The notes below the pieces were generated by a model. It was given only the letters and a program-made list of their open reading frames with translations. It was not told the DNA's origin and searched no databases. A stretch of 61,756 nt of DNA from Lolliginicoccus lacisalsi (GTDB lineage Bacteria; Actinomycetota; Actinomycetes; Mycobacteriales; Mycobacteriaceae). Below are positions 1-10,140 of this stretch, piece by piece (position 1 is the stretch's first letter; each line of letters starts with the position of its first letter). The stretch spans positions 383,464 through 445,219 of the forward strand of contig NZ_JACYWE010000001.1 in assembly GCF_014841105.1 (NCBI RefSeq), in the 5' to 3' direction. A program made the position numbers and the translations under genes.

Positions 1-2
1 CC

Positions 3-617
3 ATCCTGCTGATCACCGCTGTCGTCGCCTACACGGTCGCGCCCACCCCGTCCGTAGCCGAGATGCGCGACTGGGCCGAGGATCTCGGTCCCTGGTTCCT
101 CGCGCTGTTCGCCGTCGTGAACCTCGTCGCGATCCTGTTCCCCATCCCCCGCACCATCTTCACGGTCACCGGCGGCGTGCTCTTTGGCGTGATCCCCGGC
201 ATCGTGCTGTCGATCGCGGTGGGCACGATCGCCGCGGTCCTCTCGCTGCTCGCCGTTCGCTCCATCGCCCGCGACTACATCCAGCAACGCATCTCGCTGC
301 GCGAGTTCCACGAGGTCAACGACCGCCTCGCCCGCCGCGGCTGGCTCGCTGTGGCATCGCTGCGCCTGATCGCCCCGCTGCCGTTCTCGGTCGTCAACTA
401 CGCGTGCGGCCTGTCCTCGATCAGGATGACCCCGTTCGCCGTCGCCACGATGCTCGGCATGCTCCCGGGCACCACCGGCGTGATCCTGCTCGCCGACGCG
501 ATGACCGGTTCGACCAACCCCATCCTGCTCCTCGTCTCGCTCTGCCTCATCGGCCTCGGCGTTCTCGGCCTGCTCATCGACGCCCGCACCGCCACGCCCC
601 GCGCCGCCACCACCTGA
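3..617 (+). CDS. TVP38/TMEM64 (VTT-domain) membrane protein, 5' partial
   Basis: The frame is open at the window edge, so the start codon lies upstream; an internal ATG at 63 is not the likely start. The 204 visible residues are very hydrophobic, with several membrane segments and the VTT-domain pattern FPIPRTIFTVTGGVLFG, followed by a conserved basic RR/RLIAPLPFSVVNYACG region. VTT/TMEM64 proteins are polytopic inner-membrane proteins linked to lipid handling. The position beside the SPFH/NfeD genes resembles M. tuberculosis Rv1491c near Rv1487-Rv1488. Family assignment is firm; the substrate is unknown. Confidence 0.85.
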   Translation: MLLITAVVAYTVAPTPSVAEMRDWAEDLGPWFLALFAVVNLVAILFPIPRTIFTVTGGVLFGVIPGIVLSIAVGTIAAVLSLLAVRSIARDYIQQRISLREFHEVNDRLARRGWLAVASLRLIAPLPFSVVNYACGLSSIRMTPFAVATMLGMLPGTTGVILLADAMTGSTNPILLLVSLCLIGLGVLGLLIDARTATPRAATT

Positions 618-756
618 GGCCTCCCCACGCTCGAGCCCTGCCGCGTTCGCTGCGCGGTTGCCCCGACCGCGCCTCGCGCGCCAATCCGGGCACGCGGCGC
701 CGCCGCATCACCGACACTGGAGTGCAGGCACCCACGCGCAGGGAAAGGCACCTATC

Positions 757-2250
757 GTGAGCACAACCAGCCCCGGCGGCGCACCGCTGCCACCGCACGC
801 CACTGTTCTCATCGCCGGAGGCGGATTCTCCGGCCTCGGCGCCGCCATCAAGCTCATGCAGGACGGCACCACCGACATCGTCGTGCTCGAGAAGGCCAGC
901 GACGTCGGCGGCACCTGGCAGGCAAACTCGTACCCCGGCTGCGCCTGCGACGTCCCGTCGGTGCTGTACTCCTACTCCTTCGCGCAGAACCCCGACTGGA
1001 GCAGCAGCTTCTCGCCCCAGCCCGAGATCTACGCCTACCTCCAGCGCGTCGCCCGCCAGTACGGCGTCATGGGCAAGGTCCGGCTCGGCACTAAGCTCCA
1101 CGACGCCGCCTGGGATGACACGACGAAATGCTGGCGGTTCACCACCAGCGCAGGCTCGATGACCGCCGACATCTTCATCAACGCCACCGGCCCCCTCTCC
1201 GAGGTCGCCATCCCCGAGATTCCCGGTACCGAGGACTTCACCGGGGAGATGTTCCACTCCGCGCAGTGGAACCACGACTACGACCTGCGGGGCAAGCGCG
1301 TAGCCGTCATCGGCACCGGCGCCTCCGCGATCCAGTTCGTGCCTGAGATCCAGCCCGACGTCGAGAGCATGGTGCTGTTCCAGCGCACCGCCCCGTGGAT
1401 CCTCCCCCGCCGCGACCGCACCTTCTCCTCGCTCGAGAAGACCCTGTTCAAGCGCGCGCCCATCTTCCAGAGGCTCGCCCGCTATACCACCTACTGGTAC
1501 CGGGAGAGCTACGTCATCGGCTTCACACAGGTCCGCCCCGCGCTGCGCATCGCCGAGGCCCTCGGCCGGTGGAACATCCGCCGCCAGGTCCGCGACAAGA
1601 AGCTGCGCGAGAAGCTCACCCCGGACTTCCAGCTCGGCTGCAAGCGCGTCCTGATGTCCAACACCTACTACAAGGCCATCGACGCCGACAACAGCGACGT
1701 CAACACCAGCGGCATCATGCGCATCACCAAGGACTCCGTCATCGCCGGCGACGGCACCGAGCACCCTGTGGACTGCATCATCTGGGGCACCGGGTTCCAC
1801 GTATCCGACACCGCTATCGCCGAGCACGTGCGCGGCCGCGACGGGCAAACCTTGGCGGACGCCTGGCACGGCAGCCCCGAGGCCTACCTCGGCATCACTG
1901 TCAACGGATTCCCCAACTACTTCCACATGGTCGGCCCCAACACCGGGCTCGGCCACAGCTCGATCGTGTTCATCATCGAGGCACAGCTGCGCTACATCCT
2001 CGACGCCATCAAGCAGCTCCGCGACAACAACCTCGCCACCCTCGAGCCCCTGCCCGAGGCGCAGGACGAGTGGATCGACCTCGTCCAGAAGAAGTCCCAG
2101 GGCACCGTGTGGCTCGAAGGCGGCTGCAATAGCTGGTACATCGACGACAAGGGTCGCAATTCGACCCTATGGCCCGGATACACCTTCACCTACCGCAAGC
2201 TCACCGCCAAGGCAGATCCAGAGAAGCATCTCGCGGAAGCACGGGTGTAG
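757..2250 (+). CDS. FAD-dependent, NADPH-utilising monooxygenase of the Baeyer-Villiger (BVMO) type
   Basis: 497 residues. The GTG at 757 is chosen because GGGAAAGG lies 8 nt upstream and the FAD Rossmann motif GGGFSG starts at residue 21; the longer in-frame extension to 658 has no homology-like character. The BVMO fingerprint FxGxxxHxxxW is present as FTGEMFHSAQW (residues 161-171), and a second dinucleotide site GTGASA lies near 186. Such enzymes insert oxygen into ketones or hydroxylate with NADPH. The substrate cannot be inferred. The gene stands alone and its 3' end faces the SPFH gene across hairpins. Confidence 0.85.
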   Translation: MSTTSPGGAPLPPHATVLIAGGGFSGLGAAIKLMQDGTTDIVVLEKASDVGGTWQANSYPGCACDVPSVLYSYSFAQNPDWSSSFSPQPEIYAYLQRVARQYGVMGKVRLGTKLHDAAWDDTTKCWRFTTSAGSMTADIFINATGPLSEVAIPEIPGTEDFTGEMFHSAQWNHDYDLRGKRVAVIGTGASAIQFVPEIQPDVESMVLFQRTAPWILPRRDRTFSSLEKTLFKRAPIFQRLARYTTYWYRESYVIGFTQVRPALRIAEALGRWNIRRQVRDKKLREKLTPDFQLGCKRVLMSNTYYKAIDADNSDVNTSGIMRITKDSVIAGDGTEHPVDCIIWGTGFHVSDTAIAEHVRGRDGQTLADAWHGSPEAYLGITVNGFPNYFHMVGPNTGLGHSSIVFIIEAQLRYILDAIKQLRDNNLATLEPLPEAQDEWIDLVQKKSQGTVWLEGGCNSWYIDDKGRNSTLWPGYTFTYRKLTAKADPEKHLAEARV

Positions 2251-2257
2251 GTGCTGC

Positions 2258-2318
2258 GGCTGGGCTCGGCGGCTGGGCTCGGCGGCTGGGCTCGGTGGCT
2301 GGGCTCGGCGGCTTGGCT
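2258..2318. repeat. 13-bp tandem repeat (GGCTGGGCTCGGC), about 4.7 copies
   Basis: Units begin at 2258, 2271, 2284 and 2297, with a degenerate fifth at 2310. The array starts 8 bases after the monooxygenase stop codon and runs up to the inverted repeat at 2328. It has the look of replication slippage in a 3' spacer and has no coding character. Confidence 0.9.
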
Positions 2319-2327
2319 CCAGTCAAG

Positions 2328-2394
2328 ATCTGCGAGCTAATGTCACGCTGGGGCGATCGTGTCGCGGCGTGGCGAGTGACATTAGCTAGCAGAT
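2328..2394. terminator. Long inverted repeat in a convergent spacer (19-bp arms, one mismatch)
   Basis: Arms 2328-2346 and 2376-2394 (ATCTGCGAGCTAATGTCAC against its near-perfect complement) are separated by 29 nt. The arms are more AT-rich than the surroundings. No T-tract follows on either strand, so this is not a textbook intrinsic terminator. The position between the convergent monooxygenase and SPFH genes suggests transcription termination or mRNA 3'-end protection. Confidence 0.6.
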
Positions 2395-2410
2395 TCTCGA
2401 ACGCACCAAG

Positions 2411-2459
2411 CGCCGAGCCAGCTGGGCATCCTCGTGCGATGCGGACAGCTGGCTCGGCG
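2411..2459 (-). terminator. Second hairpin, downstream of the SPFH gene (14-bp perfect arms)
   Basis: Arms 2411-2424 and 2446-2459 (CGCCGAGCCAGCTG and its exact complement) enclose an inner GCATC/GATGC pairing. The hairpin begins about 20 nt beyond the SPFH stop codon, read on the minus strand. It is a strong candidate terminator for the NfeD-SPFH pair. Confidence 0.65.
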
Positions 2460-2479
2460 TGCTCGTTATCGCGCCCCGG

Positions 2480-3637
2480 CTACTCCTTGGGCGGCACCGG
2501 CATTCCTGGGATTCCCCCACTGAGCTCGGTCAGGCTCCCGGCAACGGACTTCTGCGCCTCCGCCTCCGCGGCCCGCACCGCAGCCGTGATCTCCGGATCG
2601 GTCGTGGTGTCGAACCCCTCCTCGATGCCCTCGGCGTCGTCCTCGGGCCGCGGCAGGTCCTCCTCGACCGGGCTCGGCTCGAAGCGGAACACCCCGTCCT
2701 TGCCGGGCGCCCCGAGCTGCTTCGCGAACGCCTGCAGGGTTGCGTTGTAATCGCTCGGCACCACCCACACCTTGTTGGCGTCGCCCTTGGCCATCTCCGG
2801 AAGCGTCTGCAAGTAGCGGAACGCGAGCAGCTCCGGGGTGGGGCGCGCCTTCTTGATCGCCGCGAACGTCTTCTCGATCGCCTTCGCCTCGCCCTGCGCC
2901 CGCAGGTACGCGGCGGCACGATCACCCTGCGCGCGCAGGATCATCGACTGCCGCTCGCCCTCGGCATCGAGGATCGACGCCTGCTTCTGGCCCTCCGCCT
3001 GGAGGATCCGCGCCTGCTTGTCGCCCTCGGCGGTGCGGATCGCGGATTCCCGGTGGCCCTCGGCAGTGAGGATGGTCGCGCGCTTCTCGCGATCAGCCTT
3101 CATCTGCTTCTCCATCGACTCCTGCACGGAGGGCGGCGGATCGATCGAACGCAGCTCGACGCCGCCGACCTTCAGGCCCCAGCCAGAGGTCTTCTCGTCG
3201 AGCGCGCCGCTGAGCTGCTGGTTGATCACATCGCGGGAGGTGAGCGTCTCCTCCAGGGTCATGCCGCCGACGACATTGCGCAGCGTGGTGGTGGTGAGCT
3301 GCTCGACACCGCCGATGTAGTTGTTGATGCCATACACCGCAGCCGAGGGATCGGTGACCCGGAAGTACACGACGGTATCGATCATCAACCGCAGGTTGTC
3401 CTTGGTGATGGCGGACTGCGGCGGGAAGGACACCACCTGCTCGCGCGTATCCACCCGCGCTCGAATCGTGTCCGCGAACGGGATGAGGAAGTTCAGCCCC
3501 GAGATGGTTCGGGTGTACTTGCCGAAGCGCTCGACGACTGCTGCCTCGGCCTGCGGGATCAGTGCCACCGACTTCGCTAGCAGCACCACCGCGAACAGGA
3601 CGAGGACAAGGACGACAGCAAGAAGGGTGGCTTCCAT
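2480..3637 (-). CDS. SPFH/band-7 (stomatin/prohibitin-like) membrane-anchored protein
   Basis: 385 residues. The start at 3637 has GGAGG 8 nt upstream; a longer in-frame extension lacks support. One N-terminal membrane segment (about residues 4-21) precedes the SPFH domain (VVERFGKYTRT... VSFPPQSAITKDN), then a long Ala/Glu/Lys/Gln-rich heptad-like region with repeated AEG units (about 200-265), and an acidic/proline-rich tail. Such proteins form oligomeric membrane scaffolds, commonly with NfeD partners, and the partner is immediately upstream with a TGATG overlap. Equivalent to Rv1488 by type and position. Confidence 0.9.
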   Translation of the reverse strand: MEATLLAVVLVLVLFAVVLLAKSVALIPQAEAAVVERFGKYTRTISGLNFLIPFADTIRARVDTREQVVSFPPQSAITKDNLRLMIDTVVYFRVTDPSAAVYGINNYIGGVEQLTTTTLRNVVGGMTLEETLTSRDVINQQLSGALDEKTSGWGLKVGGVELRSIDPPPSVQESMEKQMKADREKRATILTAEGHRESAIRTAEGDKQARILQAEGQKQASILDAEGERQSMILRAQGDRAAAYLRAQGEAKAIEKTFAAIKKARPTPELLAFRYLQTLPEMAKGDANKVWVVPSDYNATLQAFAKQLGAPGKDGVFRFEPSPVEEDLPRPEDDAEGIEEGFDTTTDPEITAAVRAAEAEAQKSVAGSLTELSGGIPGMPVPPKE

Positions 3638-4077
3638 CAGAGTTGCCTCCAAACGATGGCGGTGGAGCCCGTGATCTGGGCAACGTGCACTTGCGTGCCG
3701 GGCGGATAGGACTCCGTCGGGTCCAGCGGGCGCGCGGTCCACAGGTCACCGGACAGCCGCACTTGCCCGCTGGTGGCCGTGATCTCCTGCGTGACAGTTG
3801 CCGAACGGCCCTCGAGCTCGGCCACGGTGCCCTCGACCGAGGGTTCCGAATGCAGCTTGCGCATCAGGATCGGGCGCACCACTCCCAGCAGCGCGACCGA
3901 GCTGCCCAGGAACACCGCTGCATCGACCCACAGCGGGAAATCCGTCACAGCGCTGAACCCAGCAGTGGCGAGAGCTCCACCCGCGAGCATCAGCAGGAAG
4001 AACTCACCAACGACAAGCTCGGCGAGCGCGAGGAGCGCTGCGCCGATGAACCAAAGAAGTGCGGTCACACTCTCCAT
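3637..4077 (-). CDS. NfeD family membrane protein
   Basis: 146 residues. Two or three closely spaced N-terminal membrane helices (about 4-30 and 48-68) are followed by a C-terminal OB-fold-like domain with the expected G-x-V/SGDLWTAR pattern. NfeD proteins partner SPFH proteins in membrane-domain organisation. The stop overlaps the SPFH start (TGATG), implying translational coupling. No strong Shine-Dalgarno precedes the ATG at 4077. Confidence 0.85.
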   Translation of the reverse strand: MESVTALLWFIGAALLALAELVVGEFFLLMLAGGALATAGFSAVTDFPLWVDAAVFLGSSVALLGVVRPILMRKLHSEPSVEGTVAELEGRSATVTQEITATSGQVRLSGDLWTARPLDPTESYPPGTQVHVAQITGSTAIVWRQL

Positions 4078-4142
4078 CTAAGTGGTGGTGGACCATTCCA
4101 GCAACCGCTGGAGCCGTGCGGGCGGGCGGAGAATGCGGGAGT

Positions 4143-4189
4143 GTGCGAGAAACGACAGGTCCTGGCGGCATCCCTGTCGTTTTTCGCAC
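4143..4189 (-). terminator. Hairpin downstream of the DUF3097 gene (17-bp arms)
   Basis: Arms 4143-4159 and 4173-4189 (GTGCGAGAAACGACAGG and its complement with one G-T pair) with a 13-nt loop, 23 nt beyond the DUF3097 stop on the minus strand. There is no T-tract. It separates DUF3097 from the downstream NfeD-SPFH pair and probably acts as a terminator or processing site. Confidence 0.6.
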
Positions 4190-4212
4190 GCGCGCGGGCA
4201 GGCGCCGTGGGC

Positions 4213-5109
4213 CTACTCTCCCGGATCGGTGACGAAGTCCACGAGCCGCTCCACGGCCCCGATCAGGTCTGACTCGAGATCGCGGAAGGAGCTGACCGAC
4301 GATCGCACGTGGATCCATCCATCCTGCGGCGTGCCCCAACCGAGGGCATCGCAGATCCCGGTCTTCCAGTCCTGCCCCATCGGGATCACCGGCCACGCTG
4401 TGATGCCCACAGCGCGGGGGCGCACCGCCTGCCAGATGTCGACGAAGGGGTGACCGGTGACCATGACGTGCGGCCCGAGGTTCTGCGTGAGCCGCGCCTC
4501 CTTCGAGCCGGCGACGAGGTGATCGACGAGCACGCCGACCTTGCGCTCCGGGCCGGGGCCGAACTCCGCGAGCCGCTCGCCGAGATTGTCCAGCCCGCTC
4601 AACGGCTCGACGACGACTCCCTCGATGCGCAGGTCGTGGCCCCACACCTTCTCGACGAGCTCCGCATCGTGCACGCCCTCGACCCAGATGCGGCTCGCGC
4701 GCGCCGTCCGGGCACGGGCATCCTCCACCCGCACCGAGCCCGAAGCGGTGCGCCGCGGCCCCGGCGGGCTCGTCGCGACAGGCTTGGTGAGGGTGACGCG
4801 GCGGCCCTCGAACAGGAACCCGCCCTCGCGCATCCGGAACAGCCTCGTGCAGCGGGCCGCGTCCTCGAGCCGGACGAAATCCCCATCATAGGTGCGCTCG
4901 AACCCGACGATAGCGCCGCAGTATCCCGAGACGGGATCCTCGACGACCAAGCCCTTCTCGGCAGCCATCGACGGGTAGTCGGGCTTCCTCCGGCGCGCGT
5001 GGCCCGCCAGGATGTCTCCCGCGTATCTGTTGTCCACCACGACGCCACACGCTAGCGGCCCGGCAGGAAATGGTGGAGGCTGCCACGCCGATCTATGCTG
5101 GTTTGTCAT
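4213..5109 (-). CDS. DUF3097 family protein
   Basis: 298 residues, soluble, conserved across mycolate actinobacteria near hemH/inhA (Rv1486c-like by position). The start at 5109 is chosen because MTNQHRSAW leads into the conserved region (CGVVVDNRYAGDILAG); the longer in-frame extension overlaps the divergent gene entirely. Conserved stretches include KVGVLVDHLVAGSKEAR, TGHPFVDIWQAVRP and ALGWGTPQDGW, reminiscent of a TOPRIM-like or metal-binding fold, but no catalytic role is established. The ATG overlaps the ATG of the divergent gene at 5108 in the tetranucleotide CATG. Confidence 0.8.
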   Translation of the reverse strand: MTNQHRSAWQPPPFPAGPLACGVVVDNRYAGDILAGHARRRKPDYPSMAAEKGLVVEDPVSGYCGAIVGFERTYDGDFVRLEDAARCTRLFRMREGGFLFEGRRVTLTKPVATSPPGPRRTASGSVRVEDARARTARASRIWVEGVHDAELVEKVWGHDLRIEGVVVEPLSGLDNLGERLAEFGPGPERKVGVLVDHLVAGSKEARLTQNLGPHVMVTGHPFVDIWQAVRPRAVGITAWPVIPMGQDWKTGICDALGWGTPQDGWIHVRSSVSSFRDLESDLIGAVERLVDFVTDPGE

Positions 5110-5110
5110 G
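5107..5110. promoter_or_regulatory. Back-to-back start codons of divergent genes in CATG
   Basis: The plus-strand ATG (5108-5110) and minus-strand ATG (5109-5107) share two bases. If both starts are right there is no intergenic promoter space, so each promoter must lie inside the other's coding region, or one mRNA is leaderless. The minus-strand gene has GGGG 6 nt upstream; the plus-strand gene has no visible ribosome-binding site. Confidence 0.5.
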
Positions 5111-5914
5111 TCCTGCCCCAGCGCTTCCCTAGCCGTGTGGGCGTCGCACTGGCTTGCCGGTGGCGCCGCTCCCGATGATGTCGTGGACGCGCTGCACCTA
5201 TGGGCGCCCCTGCACTTTGTCACCGCGGGCGAGCGCGTGGCGGGCGAGAGGCTCGCGGGAGCCCCGGTCGCCGAGGAATGGTTCGACGAGTCCGATGGCT
5301 CTGTCGTGCACCTCTTGCGGATGATGCGCACCGTCGGCGGGAGCTTCACCGTGGCGCTGCCGGTTCCTGGCGACGTACGGGGAATCCCTGCTGGTGGGGA
5401 CCTCGCGGCCGCTGCCCTCGAAGCCGGGGAGGCCGTCCTCATCGACTCGGCAGCCGGCGCGGTCGGCCTGGTTCCTGCCGAGGCCGGGGACGAGGCGCTC
5501 ACGTGGACGGTCTATCCCCTTGCCTCCGGGTTGCCCCATGCGGACGCGATGCCTCTCGGCGAGGCCGAGTACCTGCTGCGCCAGGCCACGCGTGATGCCG
5601 CGGCCGCGCTCGCCACGATGCAATTCACCGATCTCGCGGGCCCACGGGAGGTCCGCCCGCTCATCGTCGAGGCACTCGCGGACCTTTCGATGCATCGCTT
5701 CCCCGATGCCATCCCCCCGCGCGCGGCCCGGGTGCTCGATACCGCCAACGAGGTCGATGCGATCCTCCGCGTCGCCGGCGAGCATGGCGCCCTGCAATCA
5801 CTGTCAGCGACGGGCATCTCGCATCGCGACGAGGTGCTGCGCCCCCTCCTCGATACCGTGCGCCAGGCCCGCGTCGCGGCTTTCACCGCGTGCGTGGCAC
5901 CGCCGCGGGGATAG
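5108..5914 (+). CDS. Conserved hypothetical protein
   Basis: 268 residues, acidic, alanine-rich, with no signal peptide or membrane segment. I do not recognise an established family. The ATG at 5108 is chosen over 5012 because the extra 32 codons would lie inside DUF3097; an alternative start cannot be excluded. Visible features are an N-terminal helix (SLAVWASHWLAGGAAPDDV), a middle part rich in charged residues and a C-terminal helical region ending in Arg/Ala. Divergent from DUF3097 and convergent with hemH. Confidence 0.65.
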   Translation: MSCPSASLAVWASHWLAGGAAPDDVVDALHLWAPLHFVTAGERVAGERLAGAPVAEEWFDESDGSVVHLLRMMRTVGGSFTVALPVPGDVRGIPAGGDLAAAALEAGEAVLIDSAAGAVGLVPAEAGDEALTWTVYPLASGLPHADAMPLGEAEYLLRQATRDAAAALATMQFTDLAGPREVRPLIVEALADLSMHRFPDAIPPRAARVLDTANEVDAILRVAGEHGALQSLSATGISHRDEVLRPLLDTVRQARVAAFTACVAPPRG

Positions 5915-5941
5915 TTTTCGTCGCCCACACCGCCGCCACAA

Positions 5942-5993
5942 GTGTGCGGTTTTGCACCCCATTCCGCGCTTGGGAGGGTGCAAAACCGCACAC
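5942..5993. terminator. Perfect 18-bp inverted repeat between convergent genes
   Basis: Arms 5942-5959 and 5976-5993 (GTGTGCGGTTTTGCACCC and its exact complement) with a 16-nt loop. It lies between the hypothetical gene ending at 5914 and hemH ending at 6069. The perfect arms contain a TTTT/AAAA run that would sit at the hairpin middle, not after it. Likely a bidirectional terminator or protective 3' structure. Confidence 0.65.
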
Positions 5994-6068
5994 AAGCGGT
6001 GGGGCGGGGCGGCAAAGAGGGCGGCACTAAGCCGGAGCGCAGTCCTACCCGCCAGAGCCAGAGCCAGC

Positions 6069-7133
6069 TCAATGCCCAGGCCGCCGAGGCATCTCGCAGC
6101 AGCCCACCGCGCAGGGTGCGCCGTTGGTGCTGGAGCCGCGCTGCGGGGCGCTGCCGGAGCGGGTTGGCTCGCGATCGCTCAGCGCCTCGTCGATGAGGTC
6201 GGCGATCATTGTGGTGAATCGCTCGTCCGTTCCAGGGGTGGCGGCGCGGGCGAAAGCGACGCCGAGCTTGTCGGCGGTCTCGCGGGCCTCGGTGTCGAGG
6301 TCCCACACCACCTCGAGGTGGTCGGAGACGAAGCCGACGGGGCAGACGATGACGGCGGTCTCGCCACGTGCGGCGAGGGCCTCGATGTGGTCGCAGATGT
6401 CGGGCTCGAGCCAGGGGATGCGGGCGGGTCCCGACCGGGATTGCCACACCACATCGAACTCGTTGCGGCCAACTGCCCCGGCGCACAGCGCGGCAGCCTC
6501 GTGGACCTGCCGGCTATAGAGGTGTCCGCCTTCCTCGGGAAGGCCCGCGGCCGCGTCGGCGCTCTCGGGAACGGAGTGGGCGGTGAAAACCAGCCGTGCT
6601 GTCTCGCGCAACGGCGCGGGGAGCTCGTCGCGGGCGGCGCGGATGGCGTCGGCGAATGCCTCGATGAGCAGGGGGTGATCGAAGTAGTGCCGCAGCTTGA
6701 TCAGTTCGATCCCGGCATGAGCGGCCTCGATGGCCCGCGCGATGTCCTCGTGGTACTGCCGGCAGCCGGAGTACCCGCCCCATGCCGAGGTGGGGAAGAC
6801 CAGCGCCCGCCGGATCCCATCCTCGAGCATTCGGGACACAGCGTCCTCGGCCATCGGGTGCCAGTTGCGGTTGCCGAAGTACACCGGCAGATCGTGGCCG
6901 CGCCGCTTGAGCTCGTGCTCCACCCTGGCGATGATGTCGCGGTTGAGGGCGTTGATCGGCGAGACGCCCCCGAAGTGCAGGTAGTGCTGCTCCACCTCGT
7001 CGAGGCGCTCGGGGGGCACATTGCGGCCGCGGGTCACGTTCTCGAGGAACGGTCGCACGTCCGCGGGCTGCTCGGGGCCGCCGAAGGAGAGGTAGAGCAA
7101 GGCATCGAAGTGGCCTGCGGAGGATTCTTCCAT
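6069..7133 (-). CDS. hemH: Ferrochelatase (coproporphyrin-type, actinobacterial)
   Basis: 354 residues. Inserts Fe2+ into the porphyrin ring in the final part of heme synthesis; actinobacterial members act on coproporphyrin III. Recognisable motifs are [10 protein letters not shown] near the N-terminus, [24 protein letters not shown] and FTAHSVPE. The C-terminal tail contains CAVGCC (residues 341-346). Cysteine-rich tails of this kind fit the [2Fe-2S] cluster seen in actinobacterial ferrochelatases, although I cannot match ligand spacing exactly. The start at 7133 follows inhA by 11 nt, so it is probably the last gene of fabG1-inhA-hemH, as in M. tuberculosis. Confidence 0.93.
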   Translation of the reverse strand: MEESSAGHFDALLYLSFGGPEQPADVRPFLENVTRGRNVPPERLDEVEQHYLHFGGVSPINALNRDIIARVEHELKRRGHDLPVYFGNRNWHPMAEDAVSRMLEDGIRRALVFPTSAWGGYSGCRQYHEDIARAIEAAHAGIELIKLRHYFDHPLLIEAFADAIRAARDELPAPLRETARLVFTAHSVPESADAAAGLPEEGGHLYSRQVHEAAALCAGAVGRNEFDVVWQSRSGPARIPWLEPDICDHIEALAARGETAVIVCPVGFVSDHLEVVWDLDTEARETADKLGVAFARAATPGTDERFTTMIADLIDEALSDREPTRSGSAPQRGSSTNGAPCAVGCCEMPRRPGH

Positions 7134-7144
7134 GCCCACCAGTA

Positions 7145-7936
7145 TCAGAATGCCTGCGTGCTCGCGCCACCATCGACGTAGATCACGGTGCCGGTGGTCT
7201 TGGGCAGCCAGTCCGACAGCACGGCGCACACGGTCTGCGCGACGGGAGTGGGGTCGTCCGCGTCCCAGCCGAGCGGGGCGCGCTCGTCCCACTTCTCGTT
7301 GATCTGCCGGATCTCCTCCCCCACACCGGTGGCGGTCCCGGCGATCGCCTTCGCGGCGAGCGTGCGGACCGGGCCCGCAGCGACGAGGTTGGAGCGGATC
7401 CCCTGCGGACCGAGCTCGCGCGCGACGTAGCGGTTGATCGATTCGAGGGCAGCCTTGGCCACTCCCATCCAGTTGTAGAACGGCATCGCGTTGCGCGGGT
7501 CGAAGTCCATTCCCACGATGGAGCCACCGGCCGACATGAGGGGCTGCACGGCCTTGGCGAGCGCCGCGTAGGAGTAGGCGGATACCTCGGTGGCAACGGC
7601 GCCGTCCTTCCACGGGGCATCGAGGAAGGGGCTGCCCAGGCAGGACGGGGGCGCGAAGCCGATGGAATGCACCACGCCGTCGAGGCCATCGACGTGCTCG
7701 CGCACGCGGTCCGCGAGCGTGGCGAGGTGCTCCTCGTTCTGCACGTCGAGCTCGATGACTGGGGCGGGCTTGGGCAGGCGCTGCGCGATCCGCTCGATCA
7801 GCCGCATCCGCGCGAACCCGGTCAGGATCACCTCCGCGCCCTGCTCCTGCGCCGCCTTGGCGACGTGGAACGCGATCGATGAATCGGTGATCACACCGGT
7901 GATGAGTAGGCGCTTGCCTGCGAGCAGACCGCTCAT
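7145..7936 (-). CDS. inhA: NADH-dependent enoyl-ACP reductase InhA
   Basis: 263 residues, clearly Inh[21 protein letters not shown] at the N-terminus, [10 protein letters not shown] (the serine of the NADH pocket at 91), catalytic Tyr154 and Lys161, and [14 protein letters not shown] near the substrate loop. It reduces the enoyl intermediate in FAS-II mycolate elongation; in M. tuberculosis it is the isoniazid/ethionamide target. The start at 7936 is preferred because GGAGGA ends 5 nt upstream; the four-codon longer TTG start would be inside that site. Second in the operon after fabG1. Confidence 0.97.
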   Translation of the reverse strand: MSGLLAGKRLLITGVITDSSIAFHVAKAAQEQGAEVILTGFARMRLIERIAQRLPKPAPVIELDVQNEEHLATLADRVREHVDGLDGVVHSIGFAPPSCLGSPFLDAPWKDGAVATEVSAYSYAALAKAVQPLMSAGGSIVGMDFDPRNAMPFYNWMGVAKAALESINRYVARELGPQGIRSNLVAAGPVRTLAAKAIAGTATGVGEEIRQINEKWDERAPLGWDADDPTPVAQTVCAVLSDWLPKTTGTVIYVDGGASTQAF

Positions 7937-7998
7937 GTGTTCCTCCAAGTAGGGAATGGGATGGTTGCCGAGCCAGGGGCCCGTGCGATCGGGCTGGC

Positions 7999-9849
<1,851 letters not shown>

Positions 9850-9851
9850 CA

Positions 9852-10005
9852 CTGTTGCCACCCTGCTTTGGTCCGAGCCACGCGTCTCGCGCCCCGCGAG
9901 CTGCCACCCTTGAGCCATAGCAACCACGGTTGGTGCCCAGCCGCCACGGATATTTCGGTGGCAGGAGCGCGCAATGGTGGCAACAGCCCGGTAAGGGTGG
10001 CAGCT
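9852..10005. terminator. Two interleaved inverted repeats in a convergent spacer
   Basis: Pair 1: 9852-9862 with 9976-9986 (CTGTTGCCACC, perfect 11 bp). Pair 2: 9899-9911 with 9993-10005 (AGCTGCCACCCTT, perfect 13 bp). The pairs cross, so they can form alternative or pseudoknot-like structures but not two nested hairpins. All four arms share TGCCACC or its complement. They lie between the hypothetical gene ending at 9849 and the VWA gene ending at 10141. Confidence 0.55.
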
Positions 10006-10027
10006 GGCCGCCATAGCGCTCGCAGGT

Positions 10028-10105
10028 GCCCAGGCCAGCCAGGACCAGCCGCCAGCCAGGACCAGCCACCAGCCACCAGCCACCAGCCAGGACCACGCTA
10101 GCCCG
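10028..10105. repeat. Degenerate CCAGCCAGGA/CCAGCCA tandem repeat
   Basis: Runs of CCAGCCAGGA and CCAGCCA repeat about eight times between the inverted repeats and the VWA stop codon. No coding features. Together with 9850-10027 this fills the 291-bp convergent spacer, in which I see no gene. Confidence 0.8.
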
Positions 10106-10140
10106 GCCAGACGACGCGCCTAGTCCGCCCGCCCACAAGC

